Part shown: piece by piece, positions 1-7,143 of the stretch | Numbering within the stretch: the stretch's first letter is position 1 | How the letters are laid out: every line of letters begins with the position of its first letter | Assembly: GCA_016213305.1 (NCBI GenBank) | Contig: JACRAV010000013.1 | Span: 1 to 12,365 of the forward strand | Reading direction: 5' to 3' | Source of the DNA: Candidatus Zixiibacteriota bacterium | GTDB taxonomy: Bacteria; Zixibacteria; MSB-5A5; GN15; FEB-12 | DNA length: 12,365 nucleotides | Program-made: the position numbers and the translations under genes | The notes under the pieces: model-generated | Databases searched by the model: none | What the model was told of the DNA's origin: nothing | The model's input: the letters and a program-made list of their open reading frames with translations, nothing else

Positions 1-198
1 AATTACTATCAGAGCAACGGGAAATTGGAATTGTTCTATGCGTCCAACAAGGACAACATATACCAGTTCCGAGCGGGGTACTACGCCGGGTTGAGGGTGG
101 TCGACGACTATGCGAAAAGCCGGGGTCTAACGGTCAGAGATCTGCTGGGGTTGCCGCGTGACAGAATCGAGAGAGATATCTTACAGTTCCTTATGTAA
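1..198 (+). CDS. C-terminal 65 codons of an unidentified protein, possibly a zinc-metallopeptidase-like protein
   Basis: An open frame enters from the left edge in frame 1 and ends with tandem stops TAA TAG at 196..201. Its 65 residues have a normal soluble-protein composition. The tail reads as a helix (GYYAGLRVVDDYAKSRGLT) followed by RDLLGLPRDRIERDIL. The pattern of a Gly-Tyr helix, then 'VVDDY', then 'LL.LP...I' resembles the C-terminal end of predicted Zn-dependent proteases of the DUF2268/GldB kind. No catalytic motif lies in the visible part, so this family guess is weak. It converges on the lipoprotein gene at 492..2480, separated by 293 bases. No Rho-independent terminator is evident after its stop. 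Confidence 0.6.
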   Translation, partial: NYYQSNGKLELFYASNKDNIYQFRAGYYAGLRVVDDYAKSRGLTVRDLLGLPRDRIERDILQFLM

Positions 199-273
199 TA
201 GCTCGATCGTCTGCCCGATCCGGAAAGGGGAAGACGAGGGTGTCTGGCCGCCCCCGCACGTACCACATGACCA

Positions 274-408
274 TTATTGGTAAGTCAGGCCGAGCTTGTC
301 GAGGCCTATTCCTGTCGGCGGGTCACCCCACGGAAAGATCAACGAAGAGACGAGTATGCCTGCCGCCCACGATAAATGCGACCACATGCGTGATGGCCGG
401 CGTGGCAT
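274..408 (-). pseudogene. Possible truncated VanZ-like membrane protein remnant
   Basis: On the - strand an ATG at 408 opens 44 codons ending at a TAA at 274. The residues include a hydrophobic stretch (SWAAGILVSSLIFP) followed by PPTGIGLDKLG. This is how many VanZ-like proteins begin: a first membrane helix, a short Pro-rich loop, then a conserved D-K-x-x-H leading into helix two. Here the frame stops five residues after DKLG and the expected His is absent. The other two frames show no convincing continuation towards 199. No ribosome binding site precedes the ATG. The frame is also open upstream to an ATG at 531, inside the end of the lipoprotein gene. I read it as a decayed or deletion-truncated fragment. 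Chance resemblance is possible because the stretch is short. The rest of the gap 199..491 shows nothing I can name. Confidence 0.3.
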
Positions 409-491
409 GTTTTCGGTGAGCGAATACCGGTCTCGCGGAAAAGAACGTGTGGTGGCCACTTCTGGCCGCCGCCGTATCCTCGGAGCGAGTA

Positions 492-2480
492 CTACGGCTG
501 TTCTGCCGTCAGAATTATAGCGGTTGCCCAATCGTTCGCTTTGGGTGATCCAGTCGGACCAGTTCCAAGTACGAATAGCTTTGTCCCGTCGGCGGTCGCG
601 AAGACAAACTTCCCTGTCAGTGAGAGCAGTTGACCGTCATTGCCCCCCGCCGCCACAAATTTGGGCAAGCTTATTCTGCCCCTGTAAGAAAAGAAGTCAT
701 CTTCGTAGGAAAACAGACAAGTTGGAAGTGGTTCCCACCATGATCCCTGGTTTGCCAACAGGTATACTCGGCCGGCGGCGGCCGAATGTTCTGCCCAGGT
801 TATGTATGAAATCCCGGCAAATGCTCCGGAGTAGATAATGTCCCGTGAGGGATCGGGCGACGACGTGAAGATATTTCCACTACGGGCAAATAGGCGTTCG
901 CCATTCTCCGAAATCCACAGATCGCCGTTGAATGCGTAATCACCGTGATAGCGCGAGTCGTACATGTAGATCAGGGTGTCGGTGCGGATGTCGTATTTTT
1001 CGAAATCACTTGGAGACAGACCGTTGTTCGCGCCGTAAATGTAATCGTCGGAGGGATGCAAACGTCCAACCGTCCCCGCGTAGATTGAGAAGCCGCGGTG
1101 TGGAAGGACCAGTCCGTTCGATAATTGCGTACAATAGATGCTTGACCATTGATCGCGCCGGGGAAATGTGTAGGCCCACCCATTCTGTGGCAAAATGATG
1201 TCTATGGCATCGCAAGGGACCGACCAGGTGTACTCAACGACCATCGTGGTCAGGTTGACAACCGACATCAGCGCATTGTGGCCGACAACCGCCAGTGTGC
1301 CGTCAACTCTGACCGCAACACAGTTTGGAGTGAGTGAAAGACCCGCCGATTTTATGGTCTTCGATTGTGGGTCGATGACATGTAGTTGCGGCGGAAGGTC
1401 CGAAACCGCCACGATCATACCGGTGGCTCTACAGAATTCGGCGTCCTTCAGCTGAATTGCGAGCGGCCATAATTCCGAGCGGTAGTTGAACAGGCGGACC
1501 GGAATCTGAATCGCGCCGGACGTGCCGCCGGCCACACCAATACTCCCAAGTATTGCTACCGTATCCGAGGGCGCAGATTCACGATCGACCTTGAGAATGA
1601 TGGAAGCCGATTCTCCCCGGTTCAACGCTCCCTGTGCTGGCGAGCACGATAAGAATGGTGTGCTTGGTGACAATTGGAATGTGGCGGAGATATTGCCCGA
1701 GTTCCTCAGACTCCAGATCAGGCTGTCGCGAAGGAAACCAAGTGACATTGCGGAGTCCGAGGGAACGAGTATTGCCGCCGGCAGCACACGCATGCTTACC
1801 GAGACTCGCTCGTTTCCCGTGTCTGCATTTGAGTGTACTGTGAGGGCAGTGGTCGTCATGCCGGAGTCCTTATCATGTCGCCTGACCGCAATGTTAATAA
1901 GACTACTATCTCCCGGGTCGAGGTATCCACCCTGCACATTGACCGCCAGACACCATGAAGAGTCGCTCGAAATGGTCCAGGCAAGCCGGCCGTTGCCGAC
2001 ACTCTTGACGACCAACGTGCGTAGCGTGTCATGGTCGCCGAAATCGAGCATCGCAGAGGATAGGTGAACTCTTGGATGCAGTGAAACCTGGAACCCCACC
2101 CCGGCTCGGACGGCTCCACCCGTTGAGATAATCTCGATGGCCCCTTTGTGAGTTCCGACGGGAAGGCCGGTGCTATCGGCGGTCACGAGAATCCGGTCTA
2201 TCCTGGCCGTGGCAACACCGCTCGACGGCGAGACCGAGGCCCAAGCCGGCTTGGACGTCAATTGCCAGGTGATGGTTCCTGGAGCGTCGGCTGATATGAA
2301 GAGTGAGTCCACGCTATGTCTATCGTTGAGCCACAACGAATCAGGGGATATGGCGAGCTTTGGCGGGATCGTCATTTGGGTTATGTGATCGGTTTCATGA
2401 CAGCTGATCCCGAGTACCGCAGCGACTATCAGGATTGTGGCACCCCGCAACACCGAGTTCGGAAGCAACCCGCGTCTCAT
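492..2480 (-). CDS. Probable exported lipoprotein with BACON/Ig-like domains and a C-terminal beta-propeller-like region
   Basis: This encodes 662 residues. The chosen ATG at 2480 is preceded by AAAGGAG with 5-nt spacing and is followed at once by a signal peptide: Arg2-Arg3, a hydrophobic core to about residue 25, and Cys27 in L-G-I-S-C. The frame stays open upstream to an ATG at 2627, but that would bury the signal under 49 hydrophilic residues. Cys27 as the lipidation site is plausible, though the lipobox is not the classical L-A-G-C. Residues about 42-135 match the BACON pattern (ITWQLTSKPAWASVSPSSG, then a G-T-x-x-G strand). Residues about 138-233 look like a second such domain and 236-331 like a third, more divergent Ig-like sandwich. 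Residues about 336-658 contain repeated short beta strands with V-x-D/V-D-G/P-S-D-D turns, as in YVTN/WD40-like propellers. BACON domains are associated with carbohydrate or surface binding, but the ligand here is unknown. No enzyme motif was recognised. The gene is divergent from the complex I operon. Confidence 0.8.
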   Translation of the reverse strand: MRRGLLPNSVLRGATILIVAAVLGISCHETDHITQMTIPPKLAISPDSLWLNDRHSVDSLFISADAPGTITWQLTSKPAWASVSPSSGVATARIDRILVTADSTGLPVGTHKGAIEIISTGGAVRAGVGFQVSLHPRVHLSSAMLDFGDHDTLRTLVVKSVGNGRLAWTISSDSSWCLAVNVQGGYLDPGDSSLINIAVRRHDKDSGMTTTALTVHSNADTGNERVSVSMRVLPAAILVPSDSAMSLGFLRDSLIWSLRNSGNISATFQLSPSTPFLSCSPAQGALNRGESASIILKVDRESAPSDTVAILGSIGVAGGTSGAIQIPVRLFNYRSELWPLAIQLKDAEFCRATGMIVAVSDLPPQLHVIDPQSKTIKSAGLSLTPNCVAVRVDGTLAVVGHNALMSVVNLTTMVVEYTWSVPCDAIDIILPQNGWAYTFPRRDQWSSIYCTQLSNGLVLPHRGFSIYAGTVGRLHPSDDYIYGANNGLSPSDFEKYDIRTDTLIYMYDSRYHGDYAFNGDLWISENGERLFARSGNIFTSSPDPSRDIIYSGAFAGISYITWAEHSAAAGRVYLLANQGSWWEPLPTCLFSYEDDFFSYRGRISLPKFVAAGGNDGQLLSLTGKFVFATADGTKLFVLGTGPTGSPKANDWATAIILTAEQP

Positions 2481-2485
2481 AACCG

Positions 2486-2492
2486 CTCCTTT
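2486..2492 (-). promoter_or_regulatory. Ribosome binding site deciding the lipoprotein start
   Basis: On the - strand the bases read AAAGGAG, 5 nt before the ATG at 2480. This is the best Shine-Dalgarno match near any candidate start of this gene, and it selects the start that places the signal peptide at the N terminus. Confidence 0.75.
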
Positions 2493-2544
2493 CCCGACCG
2501 CTTCAGTTCTTTTCCGACAAGATTCAGTGAATTCCGCATCAAAA

Positions 2545-2572
2545 GATATACCGGCCGATCCCTGTTGGTCAA
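2545..2572 (-). promoter_or_regulatory. Candidate sigma70-type promoter for the lipoprotein gene
   Basis: On the - strand, TTGACC (2572..2567) is followed after 16 bases by TATATC (2550..2545). This would start transcription near 2538, about 58 nt before the ATG. The -35 match is good (5 of 6) and the -10 match moderate (4 of 6). Another AT-rich block just upstream (TATACT, 2581..2576) is a rival -10 but lacks a good -35. This is pattern matching only. Confidence 0.35.
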
Positions 2573-2633
2573 TATAGTATAACGGGCGCGGCTCGTGGTA
2601 CAGCCCCCCTTGTGATTTTTTTCTCAAAAACGG

Positions 2634-2662
2634 TTGACTTTATAAGACAATTCTTCTAACAT
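2634..2662 (+). promoter_or_regulatory. Candidate sigma70-type promoter for the nuo operon
   Basis: TTGACT (2634..2639) is followed after exactly 17 bases by TAACAT (2657..2662), giving a predicted start near 2669 and a leader of about 48 nt before nuoA. A T-tract and an A-tract at 2616..2630 sit directly upstream of the -35, where an UP element would lie. A second possible -10, TATAAA at 2674..2679, has no convincing -35. No operator palindrome was recognised in the spacer. Confidence 0.45.
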
Positions 2663-2716
2663 TTTCGCTGATGTATAAATTCGTCGTTTGTAGATTGAAT
2701 TGGTTTACTTTAGCGT

Positions 2717-3073
2717 ATGTTTGAGACCTTCATCCCCATCCTCATGCTCGTCCTCGTGGCGGCCGCTATTGCGGTCCTGCTTTCGGGGCTTTCCATCCTG
2801 ATCGGGCGGCGGACCCGGCTCGGCAAGAAACTTCAGGCCTACGAGTGCGGGGTGGACCCGGTCGGCGGGACCCATGACCCGGTTCCGGTCAAGTTCTACA
2901 TGATCGCTATCTCATTCGTACTCTTCGACATAGAGCTAATCTTCCTCCTCCCGTGGGCAGTCGTCGCCCGCGATCTGGGGATGTATGGATTTTGGATCAT
3001 GTTGGTCTTTGTTGGCGTTATATTGATTGGATACATTTACGAACTCTCGCGAGGAGCTTTGAAGTGGGATTAG
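2717..3073 (+). CDS. nuoA: NADH-quinone oxidoreductase subunit A
   Basis: NuoA is a small membrane subunit of complex I at the junction of the membrane and peripheral arms, homologous to mitochondrial ND3. The product is 118 residues, the usual length, with three predicted membrane helices (about 7-29, 58-80 and 88-108). Diagnostic motifs are the loop YECGVDP (42-48, with Cys44 equivalent to the ND3 switch-loop cysteine) and [11 protein letters not shown] (70-80), which carries the acidic pair Asp71/Glu73. The ATG at 2717 fits the family N terminus, but no Shine-Dalgarno sequence precedes it, unlike several downstream genes. It is the first gene of the operon, and its last 10 bases overlap nuoB. 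Confidence 0.97.
   Translation: MFETFIPILMLVLVAAAIAVLLSGLSILIGRRTRLGKKLQAYECGVDPVGGTHDPVPVKFYMIAISFVLFDIELIFLLPWAVVARDLGMYGFWIMLVFVGVILIGYIYELSRGALKWD
3051..3056 (+). promoter_or_regulatory. Ribosome binding site supporting the GTG start of nuoB
   Basis: GAGGAG lies inside the 3' end of nuoA, 7 nt before GTG at 3064. It makes that GTG the preferred start over the in-frame ATG at 2953, which would add 37 residues encoded entirely within nuoA. Confidence 0.7.
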
Positions 3074-3567
3074 AAGAGAGCATTCCTGATTCAATCATAT
3101 TGACGACGCTGGACAAGATGGTCAACTGGTCGCGGAAGCGGTCGATGTGGCCGTTCGGATTCGGGCTGGCCTGTTGCGCCATTGAGATGATTTCGACGTT
3201 CGCGCCCCAGTACGACCTGGCCCGGCTGGGGATGGAAGTGATGCGCCCCTCGCCGAGGCAGGCGGACCTGATGATCGTGGCCGGGCGGGTGTCGATGAAG
3301 ATGGCGCCGGTGGTGCGGACCCTGTACGACCAGATGCCCAACCCGAAATGGGTGATCGCGATGGGGGCCTGTGCTTCGTGCGGCGGGGTATTCAACAACT
3401 ACGCTATTCTGCAGGGGGTCGATCGGATTATCCCGGTGGATATGTATGTCCCCGGATGCCCCCCGCGACCGGAGCAGTTGATCGAGGGGATCATGAAGTT
3501 GCACGAAAAGGTGATGAAGGAATCGCTTAAGGACAAACACCCGTCGTGGGGTACCAAAATCGCCTGA
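3064..3567 (+). CDS. nuoB: NADH-quinone oxidoreductase subunit B
   Basis: NuoB (PSST) holds [4Fe-4S] cluster N2, the last electron carrier before quinone, and forms part of the quinone pocket with NuoD. The product is 167 residues from a GTG start at 3064. All four N2 ligands are present with family spacing: the tandem Cys37-Cys38 (GLACCAIEM), Cys103 (MGACASCGG) and Cys132 (VPGCPPRPE). The Arg-Pro-Ser-Pro-Arg-Gln loop (61-66) and the [12 protein letters not shown] segment (71-82) are also typical. The start is chosen because a strong GAGGAG precedes it and because the upstream in-frame extension to 2953 is an out-of-frame reading of nuoA. Overlap with nuoA suggests coupled translation. A gap of 46-70 bases before nuoC is the largest inside the operon. 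Confidence 0.96.
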   Translation: MGLEESIPDSIILTTLDKMVNWSRKRSMWPFGFGLACCAIEMISTFAPQYDLARLGMEVMRPSPRQADLMIVAGRVSMKMAPVVRTLYDQMPNPKWVIAMGACASCGGVFNNYAILQGVDRIIPVDMYVPGCPPRPEQLIEGIMKLHEKVMKESLKDKHPSWGTKIA

Positions 3568-3637
3568 GACAGGGGATCAAGAGCGACGGATTGGCAAACC
3601 TGATCTGACGCTTGTGAAAAACGGAACAAATGGCGCG

Positions 3638-4156
3638 ATGAAAGAGCGAATCAGAGAGTTTCTGGCGGCGAAGTTTTCCGAGGCGATTCTGCGCGAGGAT
3701 GATTTCCGTAGCCAGCAGTCGTTCTATATCAAGCCCGGCTATCTCATGCCGATCTGCGAAGCGCTGACCGATGCCCCCGATCTCGATATCAAGTACCTCG
3801 CAGATATTACCTGTGTGGACTGGCTGGGTCATCCGGTGGCGGATACCGAGGGGCGGTTTGAAGTTGTCTATAACTTGTATTCGCTGACCACGCATTATCG
3901 ATTTTTTCTCAAAGCCATGTTGGGCGGAGAGAAGCCGGAGATCGCCAGTTTGACACCCCTCTGGAACGGCGCAAACTGGATGGAACGCGAAGTGTTCGAC
4001 CTGTTCGGGATCACCTTTGTCGGCCATCCCGATCTGACCAAAATTCTCACGCCGGACGATCTGGAGGGGCACCCGCTCCGCAAGGATTTCTCGCTGACGT
4101 ATGAAGTGCCGGTCTTTACCTGGAACAAGGACCTTCCCCCCGAGGTGATCAAGTAA
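3638..4156 (+). CDS. nuoC: NADH-quinone oxidoreductase subunit C
   Basis: NuoC (the 30-kDa subunit) is a structural protein of the quinone-reducing module that packs against NuoD and has no cofactor. From the ATG at 3638 the product is 172 residues. The family signature is clear: WMEREVFDLFGITFVGHPDL (114-133), followed by HPLRKDF (145-151). Start choice is uncertain. A GTG at 3614 in the same frame would add 8 residues (MKNGTNGA); neither start has a good Shine-Dalgarno sequence. I prefer the ATG because conservation-like sequence (ERIREFLAAKF) begins there. It is not fused to nuoD as in Escherichia coli: its stop overlaps the nuoD ATG in TAATG. Confidence 0.93.
   Translation: MKERIREFLAAKFSEAILREDDFRSQQSFYIKPGYLMPICEALTDAPDLDIKYLADITCVDWLGHPVADTEGRFEVVYNLYSLTTHYRFFLKAMLGGEKPEIASLTPLWNGANWMEREVFDLFGITFVGHPDLTKILTPDDLEGHPLRKDFSLTYEVPVFTWNKDLPPEVIK
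4142..4149 (+). promoter_or_regulatory. Strong ribosome binding site of nuoD
   Basis: GAGGTGAT, with a C following at 4150, is a nearly complete complement of the 16S rRNA 3' end. It lies 6 nt before the nuoD ATG at 4156, within the last codons of nuoC. It is the longest Shine-Dalgarno match seen in the operon and contrasts with the weak signals at nuoA and nuoC. Confidence 0.7.
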
Positions 4157-5328
4157 TGGCCGAAAGCAAGACCCTGAACATCAACATGGGGCCGCAACAC
4201 CCGTCAACGCACGGGGTCCTGCGGGTCGAACTTGAGGTGGACGGCGAGACGATTGTCCGGGCGAAACCGATTATCGGGTATCTCCATACCGGTATCGAAA
4301 AGACGATGGAATCCAAGCTGTACTACAAGGCCCTGCCGTGCACCGACCGGATGGATTACCTGGCGCCGATGTCGAACAATCTTGGGTACTGTCTGGCGGT
4401 GGAGAAACTGCTCGATATCGACGTCCCGGAGAAAGTGAAGTATGCGCGGGTCTGCCTGGCAGAACTGACCCGGATCGGCTCGCACCTTGTCTGGCTGGGG
4501 ACGCATGCGCTCGATCTGGGGGCGATGTCGATGCTGTTGTACGCGTTTCGCGAGCGGGAACTGATTATCGATATCTACGAGGCGTGCGGCGGTCAGCGGA
4601 TGATGACCTCCTATATCCGAATCGGCGGGCTGGCACACGACCTGCCGCCCGATTTCAACGCCCGTGTGCAGAAAGTGTTGAAGGTCATTCCGCAAAGATT
4701 GCAGGAATACGAAACCCTGCTGACCCGCAACCAGATCTTTATCAATCGGACCAAGGGAGTGGCGGTGATTTCGGCCGAGGATGCGATCAACTGGTCGCTG
4801 TCCGGCCCGATGTTGCGCGGAAGCGGCGTCAAGCACGACCTTCGCAAAGCCAACCCATATTCGGGCTACGAGAAGTTTGATTTCGATATTGCCTTCGGGA
4901 CCAACGGCGACGCCTACGACCGGTACCTTCTGCGCCTTGAGGAAATCAGGCAGTCGCTACGTATCATCAAACAGTCGCTCGACGGGATGCCGTCGGGACC
5001 GTACCGGGCGCATGTCCCGGGCGTGGTGCTTCCGCCTAAGGAAGACGTGCTTCACAAGATGGAATCGATGATTTTCCATTTCAAACTGGTGACCGAGGGA
5101 TTCAAGGCGCCGGTCGGGTCGGTCTATCAGGCGATTGAGTCCCCCAAAGGTGAGATTGGCTTTTACATCACCGGCGACGGCACGCCGATTCCGCGCCGGG
5201 TGCGGGTGCGACCACCGTCGTTCATCAATCTGGCCTGCCTTCCCGCGCTGTGCGAGGGGCGGTTGTTGTCCGATGTCGTCTGTTCGATCGGATCCATTGA
5301 TATTGTGCTGGGAGAGGTTGACCGATGA
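4156..5328 (+). CDS. nuoD: NADH-quinone oxidoreductase subunit D
   Basis: NuoD (the 49-kDa subunit) is related to the large subunit of NiFe hydrogenases and forms most of the quinone-binding cavity with NuoB. The product is 390 residues, close to the usual length for an unfused NuoD. The N-terminal MGPQHPSTHG (11-20) carries His19, and TDRMDYL (63-69) carries Tyr68. By spacing these match the His and Tyr that hold the quinone headgroup in characterised complexes (His38/Tyr87 in Thermus). The C terminus has the family features ESPKGEIGFYI, the Arg-rich PRRVRVRPPSF and terminal GEVDR. As expected for the family, hydrogenase NiFe-ligand cysteines are absent. The start overlaps the nuoC stop by one base and the stop overlaps the nuoE start in ATGA. 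Confidence 0.97.
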   Translation: MAESKTLNINMGPQHPSTHGVLRVELEVDGETIVRAKPIIGYLHTGIEKTMESKLYYKALPCTDRMDYLAPMSNNLGYCLAVEKLLDIDVPEKVKYARVCLAELTRIGSHLVWLGTHALDLGAMSMLLYAFRERELIIDIYEACGGQRMMTSYIRIGGLAHDLPPDFNARVQKVLKVIPQRLQEYETLLTRNQIFINRTKGVAVISAEDAINWSLSGPMLRGSGVKHDLRKANPYSGYEKFDFDIAFGTNGDAYDRYLLRLEEIRQSLRIIKQSLDGMPSGPYRAHVPGVVLPPKEDVLHKMESMIFHFKLVTEGFKAPVGSVYQAIESPKGEIGFYITGDGTPIPRRVRVRPPSFINLACLPALCEGRLLSDVVCSIGSIDIVLGEVDR

Positions 5329-5801
5329 TCCTGACCGCCGAATCGATCAAGCAGATCAAAGAAAGCGCGGCGCGCTATCCGCACCGGAAGTCGGCCATCC
5401 TGCCGGCGATTACGATAGCGTATCGTCAGGTCGGGCATCTCAACGATGACATCTATCGCGAGATTTCGAAAATCATCAATATCCCCCAGAGCGAGATCGC
5501 CGAGGCGGCGACGTTCTATACCCTGTTTCCGAAACAGCCGGTGGGGAAATATTTGATCCAGGTCTGCCACAACATTTCGTGTGCGCTCATGGGGGCCGAC
5601 AGCTTGGTGGAGTACCTGGAACACAAGCTGGCGATCAAAAAGGGCGAGACGACCAAGGACAATCTGTTCACCCTGATATCGGTCGAGTGCCTGGGGTCGT
5701 GCGCCACCGCGCCGATGATGCAGATCAATCAGGATTTTCACGAGAACCTCACGCCGGCGAAAGTTGACAAGATTCTGGCGGACTTGAAGGCGAAGGGCTG
5801 A
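5325..5801 (+). CDS. nuoE: NADH-quinone oxidoreductase subunit E
   Basis: NuoE (the 24-kDa subunit) carries the [2Fe-2S] cluster N1a next to the flavin of NuoF. The product is 158 residues with an N-terminal helical bundle (about 1-70) and a thioredoxin-like ferredoxin fold. The four ligands are visible as Cys81-x4-Cys86 (VCHNISC) and Cys122-x3-Cys126 (ECLGSC). The preceding helix has the familiar AEAATFYTLF (59-68). The start lies in an ATGA overlap with nuoD and is preceded by GAGAGG at 5312..5317, and the stop overlaps the nuoF ATG in TGATG. Both arrangements suggest translational coupling. Confidence 0.96.
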   Translation: MILTAESIKQIKESAARYPHRKSAILPAITIAYRQVGHLNDDIYREISKIINIPQSEIAEAATFYTLFPKQPVGKYLIQVCHNISCALMGADSLVEYLEHKLAIKKGETTKDNLFTLISVECLGSCATAPMMQINQDFHENLTPAKVDKILADLKAKG

Positions 5802-7135
5802 TGTTTTACTCACCGGTGATCACCAACGCATCCGAGGCGGCGAAGTCCGACAAACTGCATCTGTTCCGGTATGTCGAAGACCCGGACCAGGTGAAAGTGG
5901 CGACGTACGAACAGCACGGCGGATATAAAGCGTGGCGCAAGGCGCTGACCGGCATGTCGCCGGAACAGGTGGCGGAGACGGTGAAGAACGCCGGGTTGCG
6001 CGGGCGCGGCGGCGCCGGATTTCCGACCGGCCTCAAATGGGGATTTGTCCCGAAGAATTCGCCAAAGCCGCGGTATCTCGTCTGCAACGCCGACGAATCG
6101 GAACCGGGGACTTGCAAGGACCGGGTGCTGATGGAGCGCGATCCGCATGCCGTGATCGAGGGGATGGCGATTGCCGCCTATGCGATTGGCTGTCATGTCA
6201 TGTTTATCTATATCCGGGGCGAGTTCAATCACAGCATCGACCGGATGGAAGCGGCCATGCGCGAGGCGTACGCGGCCGGACATCTGGGAAAGAATCTGTA
6301 CGGCACGGGGTATGATCTGGAGATGATCGTGCACACCGGCGGGGGAGCGTATATCTGCGGCGAAGAAACCGCCCTGCTTAATTCACTGGAAGGGGAGCGG
6401 GGGATGTCGCGGATGCGGCCGCCGTTTCCGGCGATCGAGGGGTTGTACGCCTGCCCGACGATTGTCAACAATGTCGAGACGCTGGCCACCGTGCCGCATA
6501 TCATCAATCACGGCGCGGAGTGGTATCGCAAGCTGGGGACCGAGAAGTCGGCCGGGACCAAGATTTTCAGTCTGAGCGGACATGTGAAACGCCCCGGCAA
6601 CTACGAAGTCGAGCTTGGTTTCAATCTGAAGAAATTCATCTATGATCCGGCGTTCGGCAACGGAATAATTGGCGACAAAAAGCTCAAGGGAGTCATTCCC
6701 GGCGGGGCATCGACGCCGTTTCTGACGCCCGATATGATCGATGTCGGTCTGGATTACGAATCGCTGACGGTCAAGGGATCGATGCTCGGCTCCGGCGCGG
6801 TGATCGTCTTCCACGAGCAGACCTGTATTGTCTGGGTGCTTCTCAAATTGATTCACTTTTTCCATCATGAATCGTGCGGCAAGTGCACCCCCTGCCGCGA
6901 GGGAACCGCCTGGCTGGAGCAGATTATTCACCGGATCGAGGCCGGGGAAGGGCATCCGGGGGATATCGAGGCGATGGACGAGGTCTGTTCCAACATTCTC
7001 GGACGGACGATTTGTCCGCTCGGCGACGCGGCGGTGATGCCGATTCAGTCGGCGATCCGGCTGTACCGCGACGAGTGGCAGTATCATATCGACAACCACC
7101 GGTGCCTGGTAGACACCCGGTTTGAATTCAAGTAG
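5801..7135 (+). CDS. nuoF: NADH-quinone oxidoreductase subunit F, NADH- and FMN-binding
   Basis: NuoF (the 51-kDa subunit) oxidises NADH: it binds NADH and FMN and passes electrons to [4Fe-4S] cluster N3. The product is 444 residues, the usual size. The Gly-rich loop LRGRGGAGFPTGLKW (66-80) binds NADH/FMN, and NADESEPGTCKDR (96-108) and GGAYICGEETALLNSLEG (181-198) complete the flavin site. The N3 ligands are Cys359, Cys362 and Cys365 (ESCGKCTPCREG) plus Cys405 (TICPLGDAA). The middle part (about 250-335) corresponds to the SLBB/ubiquitin-like domain. The start shares a base with the nuoE stop. The stop at 7133..7135 overlaps the ribosome binding site of nuoG. Confidence 0.97.
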   Translation: MFYSPVITNASEAAKSDKLHLFRYVEDPDQVKVATYEQHGGYKAWRKALTGMSPEQVAETVKNAGLRGRGGAGFPTGLKWGFVPKNSPKPRYLVCNADESEPGTCKDRVLMERDPHAVIEGMAIAAYAIGCHVMFIYIRGEFNHSIDRMEAAMREAYAAGHLGKNLYGTGYDLEMIVHTGGGAYICGEETALLNSLEGERGMSRMRPPFPAIEGLYACPTIVNNVETLATVPHIINHGAEWYRKLGTEKSAGTKIFSLSGHVKRPGNYEVELGFNLKKFIYDPAFGNGIIGDKKLKGVIPGGASTPFLTPDMIDVGLDYESLTVKGSMLGSGAVIVFHEQTCIVWVLLKLIHFFHHESCGKCTPCREGTAWLEQIIHRIEAGEGHPGDIEAMDEVCSNILGRTICPLGDAAVMPIQSAIRLYRDEWQYHIDNHRCLVDTRFEFK

Positions 7136-7138
7136 GAG
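7134..7138 (+). promoter_or_regulatory. Ribosome binding site supporting the TTG start of nuoG
   Basis: AGGAG overlaps the nuoF stop codon and lies 5 nt before TTG at 7144. No ATG or GTG precedes the conserved ferredoxin domain in this frame at a sensible distance, so this site decides the rare start. Confidence 0.7.
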
Positions 7139-7143
7139 CAAGG

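Noticed and set aside
205..220. Inverted repeat GATCG-6-CGATC after the left partial gene
   Set aside because: The stem is only 5 bp and no T-tract follows, so it is not supported as a terminator.
494..509. Inverted repeat ACGGC-6-GCCGT at the end of the lipoprotein gene
   Set aside because: The stem is 5 bp, lies inside the coding sequence and has no T-tract on either side.
1522..2067. A 181-codon open frame on the + strand
   Set aside because: It is antisense to the lipoprotein gene, which has a signal peptide, a good ribosome binding site and recognisable domains. The + frame has none of these.
2481..2627. N-terminal extension of the lipoprotein to an ATG at 2627
   Set aside because: It would place 49 polar residues before the signal peptide, has no ribosome binding site, and overlaps the candidate promoter. 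The ATG at 2480 has AAAGGAG at ideal spacing.
2953..3063. N-terminal extension of NuoB to an ATG at 2953
   Set aside because: The extra 37 residues are an out-of-frame reading of nuoA and do not resemble NuoB. GTG at 3064 has GAGGAG 7 nt upstream.
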